From contig CM077644.1 of NCBI GenBank assembly GCA_039707465.1, positions 81,590,875 through 81,654,874 of the forward strand: DNA of 64,000 nt, given 5' to 3'. This DNA is from Rhabdophis nuchalis (taxonomy: Eukaryota; Chordata; Lepidosauria; Squamata; Natricidae). Shown piece after piece: positions 59,338 through 64,000 of the stretch. Positions within the stretch are counted from its first letter, which is position 1. The number at the start of each line of letters is the position of its first letter. The notes under the pieces are model-generated. The model saw only the letters and a list, made by a program, of their open reading frames with translations, ran no database searches and was not told the DNA's origin. Made by a program: the position numbers and the translations under genes.

Positions 59338-60190
59338 TATTATAATATTCTAAAAGACTTCTTTGTCTAGCAAGTATTACAATCCAAATAATAGCAGCAG
59401 TGAAAAAACTCATTCCTAACCAATTTTTCCTGTTTAACATATTACACCTTTTCTTTCCCATACATTATTATTAGTAAACTATTAAAACATTAAAATGGCA
59501 TTTTAAATATTCAATATTTTTATATAGTCATAACAAGAGTTATCTAAACTCCTTGGAAAGTAATAGCTTAATCTGTTTTCCCATGTGCCTGCTCTTCCCG
59601 TTTGTGTTATCTATTGGAAACACAAAGGCCAATAAGTAAGGCTGAGCTTATTTTACAAAGCTTAAATATGAAAGCAGGGAAGAAAATGATTGTTTCTTAA
59701 CTTGTGAAATGAGAGGTCTTATTAAAGCCCAGCAGATCAAGAAATATAATTAAGAAAGGCAAAAGCCTTGCCACAATCTCAGGAAGAATCAGCTTTCTGA
59801 ATTGTTTCAACATTCCAGGTGGAAAAAGAAGAAAATTACTGAATCATTTGGCTTTTCCCTAACTAAAAAATTGGATGGATTAATTTAAAAGTGATATCTT
59901 TTTCCACCCAATTAAAATTTAAAAAACATTGACATCATCTTACAAGCTTGTTTTAAGATTCTTAATGTTCACAAACAGAAAATATTGATGAAAAAGGAGA
60001 ATAATAAACTTATGCTAGGTGACTCTGGCTAATGAATGTGTTTTTGTTTTTTTTTGCAGTTCAGGAAAAAGGTCATTGATGATAGATTGACAGAACATTC
60101 AACATCTGAAAGGCCATAGGTTTCTCATTGTCATGACCACACCACACCTAGATCCTCATGGAGTAAAATCTGGTTAGTGCTTCAATATAT
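59338..60190 (-). other. Intron segment, nothing recognised
   Basis: AT-rich, unique-looking. Confidence 0.45.
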
Positions 60191-60198
60191 CTTTAACT

Positions 60199-60328
60199 CA
60201 GGGGTCTCCAACCTTTGCAACTTTAAGTCTGAAGGACTTCAACTCCCAGAATTTTCCAGCCAGCTGGCTGGAGAATTCTGGGAACTGAAGTCCTTCAGAC
60301 TTAAAGTTGCAAAGGTTGGAGACCCCTG
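60199..60328. mobile_element. hAT-type fold-back MITE with perfect 8-bp duplication
   Basis: Same family as 12833-12972: CAGGGGTCTCCAACCTTTGC to its inverted copy, 130 bp, near-palindromic around CCAGCTGG. Flanked by CTTTAACT at 60191-60198 and 60329-60336. Confidence 0.88.
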
Positions 60329-60492
60329 CTTTAACTTACCACAGTTCATTTAATGACTATGTGAAGTTATAATGGCACTGGAAACAGTGGCTTATGACTG
60401 TTTTTCACATGTATGACTGTTCTGGCATCATGTGATCAAAATTCAGAGGCTTGTCAACTGACTCATATAGATGATGGTTGCAGAGTCCCAGT

Positions 60493-63148
60493 CAGTGGTG
60501 GGATTCAGCCAGTTCGCACCTATTCCGGAAAACCAGTTGTTAACTTTCTAAGCAGTTCAGAGAACCGGTTGTTCTCCTTTTGTTTTTTTCCTCTTTACGG
60601 GGCTAATCCTGTAAGGAAGGCAGGAAGGAAACATTCTGGTGTTGTTTCTAGACTAACCTTTACTGCCTTGTTTATAGAAACTGCCTCTCCAATTTATCCT
60701 TACTACATTGTTTATAGGTTCCGCCCCAGGCGCCTGATGGACCCTGATGGGTTCCAGACGGCGCTTGGGCCACTTACTCTACCCCTGACCCACGCCCCGA
60801 TGGAGGACCTCGTGGCCGCATGGAATACTGCGACCATGGGAGCCTTGGATCGGGTCGCGCCCTTGCGGCCTCTCTTGTGGCGGCGAGCCACCCTGGCTCC
60901 TTGGTTTACCGAGGAGCTAGGGGTGATGAAACGCCACAAGAGATGCCTAGAGAGAAGATGGAGGTCTACCCGTTCTGAATCTGACCGGACACAGGTAAGA
61001 GCCCATTTACGGACTTACATTGTGGCGCTGAAAGTGGCCAAACGTTATCATTGTGCCACCCTCATAGCATCCGCAGAAAACCGCCCTGCCGCCCTGTTTA
61101 GGGTGACCCGCTCCCTCCTTCAACAGAGGGTGCGGGAAGCCCCGCTACAGGGTAGAGCAGAGGAATTTGTGACTTTTCTGCAGGAGAAAATCGCTCAGAT
61201 ACAGAACGAGTTAGCCCCCATTGATGGCCCAGTGGGATGCCACGAGACAGATCTTGTTTGGGAGGAGTTTGACTCCATTACTTCCGAGGATATGGACAGG
61301 TTACGTGGGCGACTGCGAGCCACCACATGTTTATTGGACCCGTGTCCCTCCTGGCTTGTACTGGCATCCTGGGAGGTGACACGAGGCTGGCTCCAAGAGG
61401 TTGTCAACGCATCCTTAAGTGAGGGTTCCTTGCCTGCTTCCCTAAAAGAGGCTATGGTGAGGCCCCTCCTTAAGAAGCCCTCTTTGGATCCAGCTCTATT
61501 AACCAACTATCGTCCAGTCTCCAACCTTCCCTTTCTGGCAACAGTTTCCCCGTCACCTGGAGGAAGTTGATTATCTAGACCCGCGCCAGTCCAGCTTTCG
61601 GCCCGGGCATAGCACCGAGACGGCATTGGTCGCGTTGGTCGATGATCTCTGGAGGTCCAGAGATGGGGGTTGTTCCTCCATCCTGGTCCTATTAGACCTC
61701 TCGGCGGCTTTTGATACCATCGACCATGGTATCCTATTGCATCGGCTGGGGGGGTTGGGGGTGGGAGGCACCGTTTTACGGTGGTTCTCCTCCTACCTCT
61801 CTGGCCGATCGCAATTTGTGTTGACAGGAGAGCAGAGGTCGACCCCGAGACCCCTCACATGTGGGGTGCCTCAGGGGTCGGTCCTCTCGCCTCTCCTGTT
61901 TAACACATATATGAAGCCGCTGGGTGAGATCATCCGTGGTTTTGGGGTAGAGTACCATCTCTACGCTGATGATACTCAGCTGTATATATCTACCCCAAAC
62001 CACCCCAACGATGCCGTAGCGGTGATGTGCCAGTGCCTGGAAGCCGTACGGATCTGGATGGGAAGAAACGGACTCAAGCTCAACCCGACCAAGACCGAGT
62101 GGCTGTGGTTTCCGGCTGCCCGATTCAACCAGCTGATTCCATCGCTGGCCATTGGGGGCGAACATCTTGCCCCAGTGGATGGGGCGCGCAACTTGGGTGT
62201 CCTCCTGGATACCCGGCTGTCCATGGAAGACCAAGTGACAGCCGTGGCCAGGAGGGCGTTTTACCAGGTCCGCCTGGTTCGCCAGTTGCGCCCCTTATTG
62301 GATCGTGACGCCCTTCGCACAGTCACTCATGCTCTCGTGACATCCCGACTGGACTATTGTAACTCTCTCTACATGGGGCTCCCCTTGAGGTGCACCCGAA
62401 GACTTCAGCTGGTCCAGAATGCAGCCGCGCGAGCAATAATGGGTACCGCAAGGTATACCCATGTAACACCGCTCTTGCGCGAGCTGCACTGGCTACCTGT
62501 CGTCTTTCGGGTGCGCTTCAAGGTGCTAGTTTTCATCTTTAAAGCGCTCCATGGCTCGGGACCTAGCTATCTGCGGGATCGGATTCTGCCTCACACATCC
62601 TCCCGGCCGATTCGCTCCCACAGTGAGGGACTTCTCTGGGTGCTGTCCACTAGACTTTGTCAGCGGGCGACGCCCAGGGGAAGGGCCTTCTCTGTGGCGG
62701 GTCCAGCCCTCTGGAACAACCTTCCCCCCGACATTAGAACAACTACGGACCTCCGCTCCTTCCGTCAGAAATTAAAAACTCACTTTTTCTGCTTCCCCGG
62801 CCTAGGTTAGTCTCTACCTCAGGGGTTAGGAAATGTTAATTTTAAAATGGGAATTTTAGTGCAGGGAGAGTTAGATTTAATTTGTTTTTATTGTATTTAT
62901 GTATGTATATATTTTATGTTGTTTTAATTTCTCCCTGTGCACCGCTCCGAATCCCCTCGGGGAGAGGACGCGGTTATATAAAAATAAAAATAAATAATAA
63001 ACATTGTAACAGCTAAGGCGAAGCGCCCATCAACGTGAGTGATATTGAGTTGGCCATGCCCACCCAGTCACATGACCACCAAGCAATGCTATCCAGCTGA
63101 TCATTAGGGCAGAGAACCAGTTGTTAAATTATTTGAATCCCACCACTG
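60493..63148 (+). mobile_element. hAT-like element (GTGGGATTCA termini), middle layer, carrying an L2
   Basis: CAGTGGTGGGATTCAGCC at the left and TTTGAATCCCACCACTG at the right are perfect inverted ends for 15 nt. The right flank GTCTAGTG fits the hAT target consensus; the left flank GTCCCAGT has changed. GAGAACCGGTTGTT-type subterminal repeats occur in both arms. Confidence 0.75.
60718..62995 (+). pseudogene. 5'-truncated, frameshifted L2-like LINE copy
   Basis: Begins at the equivalent of 41227 of the first copy (TTCCGCCCCAGGCGCCTGAT) and follows it at high identity to the stop. Relative to that copy a 26-nt segment is missing near 61542, between TTTCTGGC and AACAGTTTCCCC. This shifts the frame in the reverse transcriptase and splits it into ORFs ending at 61570 and starting about 61590. 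[18 protein letters not shown] and [10 protein letters not shown] are intact in the second part. The 3' tail is (AAAAAT/AAAT)n at about 62978-62998. The 5' codons before 60718 that extend the ORF are unrelated host or MITE sequence. Confidence 0.82.
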
Positions 63149-63305
63149 GTCTAGTGAAAGTGAAAGTGTGCAAAATAGTAAAAAATCACTTGTTTCAATG
63201 CCATTGTAACTTCAAACAGTCAGTAAACAGATGGATGTAACAACTATCTGGTGTAGCAATGGAAATTTTAGGCTTAATTGTGGTCATAAGTCAAGGACTA
63301 CCAGT

Positions 63306-64000
63306 ACTCTAGGTTGGCCATTCCTCTTAAATGCCCAAGAAATGGATTCATTCTACTACCACTGTCAGTTAATGGCTGATCTGTCAAATTGTTGGTCTAT
63401 CAGTTTTCCTAAGTAGTATGAGCAAATTATGCCGCTGGGTATCGGCATGGGAAATGAACTGATTGATTGTCAAGATAAAAGTGCTTACAGATGAAGAAGC
63501 AGAATTTAAGGCAGAGTGGTCAATGTTTGACCATCGTATTGTCCTGCATCATTTGGCAGAAAAGAAGTCTGAGATGTTTTTTGATTTCTTGACAGAAGCT
63601 ATGGGAGAAATGGTCAGTCTCTACTATAGCTTGTCAGTTTACTTCACATAATTATGATTCTGCAGGAAAATGCTTTCATGCAAGACATATGTTTCATCTC
63701 CAGAGATCTTTCTGCTTCAACACCCATGAAAAAAGAGTTAAGCAAAGACATATCTTAGCGCTCCTATGTTTCAATTTTGGTATCAACTCTGTAACTCAAG
63801 CCTTGTCAAAAAATAAATTTTGAGTCATCTCCAAAACTGGCTGGCAAACTTTCCTAAGCTATTATTGAAAAGGAGCTTTTTTTCAGAAAACGTTTATCTC
63901 AGCCATCTAAACACCTTCATCCTGCTCAGCATTTATTTAGATGAAGATAGCTGTCCATCTTATGACCAACTTTGGGTGGCTTCCAAAAAGTTTATAAAAA
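63306..64000 (-). other. Right edge of window, nothing recognised
   Basis: Unique-looking; the plus-strand ORFs at 63231-63416 and 63463-63651 have no recognisable motif. SLC44A5 upstream exons should lie to the right. Confidence 0.45.

Larger units (their letters stand above)
60342..63305 (-). mobile_element. MITE (TAGTCCTCGACTTACGACC family), outer layer of a nested insertion
   Basis: Family sequence on the left (60342-60492, with ATGTGATCAAAATTCAGAGG) and right (63157-63305, ending GGTCATAAGTCAAGGACTACCAGTA) of a hAT element. Confidence 0.58.

Noticed and set aside
60413..60720. N-terminal extension of the ORF ending at 61570
   Set aside because: The codons before 60718 come from MITE and hAT sequence; only the part from [12 protein letters not shown] onward is L2.

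Overview
The window is vertebrate nuclear DNA, almost certainly from a squamate reptile and probably a snake. It is AT-rich and has one protein gene split into short exons with GT-AG introns. The introns hold typical squamate repeats: tRNA-derived Sauria-type SINEs, CR1 tails, L2-like LINEs, hAT-type MITEs with 8-bp target duplications, Helitrons and long microsatellites. There are no operons, prokaryotic signals or CRISPR arrays.

The only host gene I can support is SLC44A5 (choline transporter-like protein 5), on the minus strand. Twenty coding exons run from 46697 down to the stop codon at 1582. Every junction keeps the reading frame, giving about 684 residues against roughly 719 in the human protein as I remember it. 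The missing ~35 N-terminal residues were not found between 46.7 and 64 kb, so the first coding exon(s) and promoter probably lie beyond the right edge. Identity to SLC44A5 rather than SLC44A2 or SLC44A4 rests on family knowledge recalled without a database.

Layout: 1-1581 is 3' UTR and flank. 1582-9846 holds the eight 3'-most exons in short introns. 9847-32846 holds ten exons, with introns carrying Helitrons, CR1 tails, SINEs and fold-back MITEs. 32847-46697 holds two exons and a 3.1-kb L2-like LINE whose endonuclease-reverse transcriptase frame is open throughout. 46698-64000 lies in the 5'-most intron. It holds an unusual element flanked by 138-bp direct repeats, an unidentified ORF1-like frame, long GAA, GAAA, GGAA and ATCT microsatellites, a Helitron, and a second, damaged L2 nested inside a hAT element that is itself nested in an older MITE.

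I found no undescribed biological system. The best leads are the near-intact L2, the ORF1-only element between 138-bp direct repeats, Helitrons carrying minisatellites, the datable nested insertions, and a weak splice donor beside a strong cryptic one in SLC44A5.
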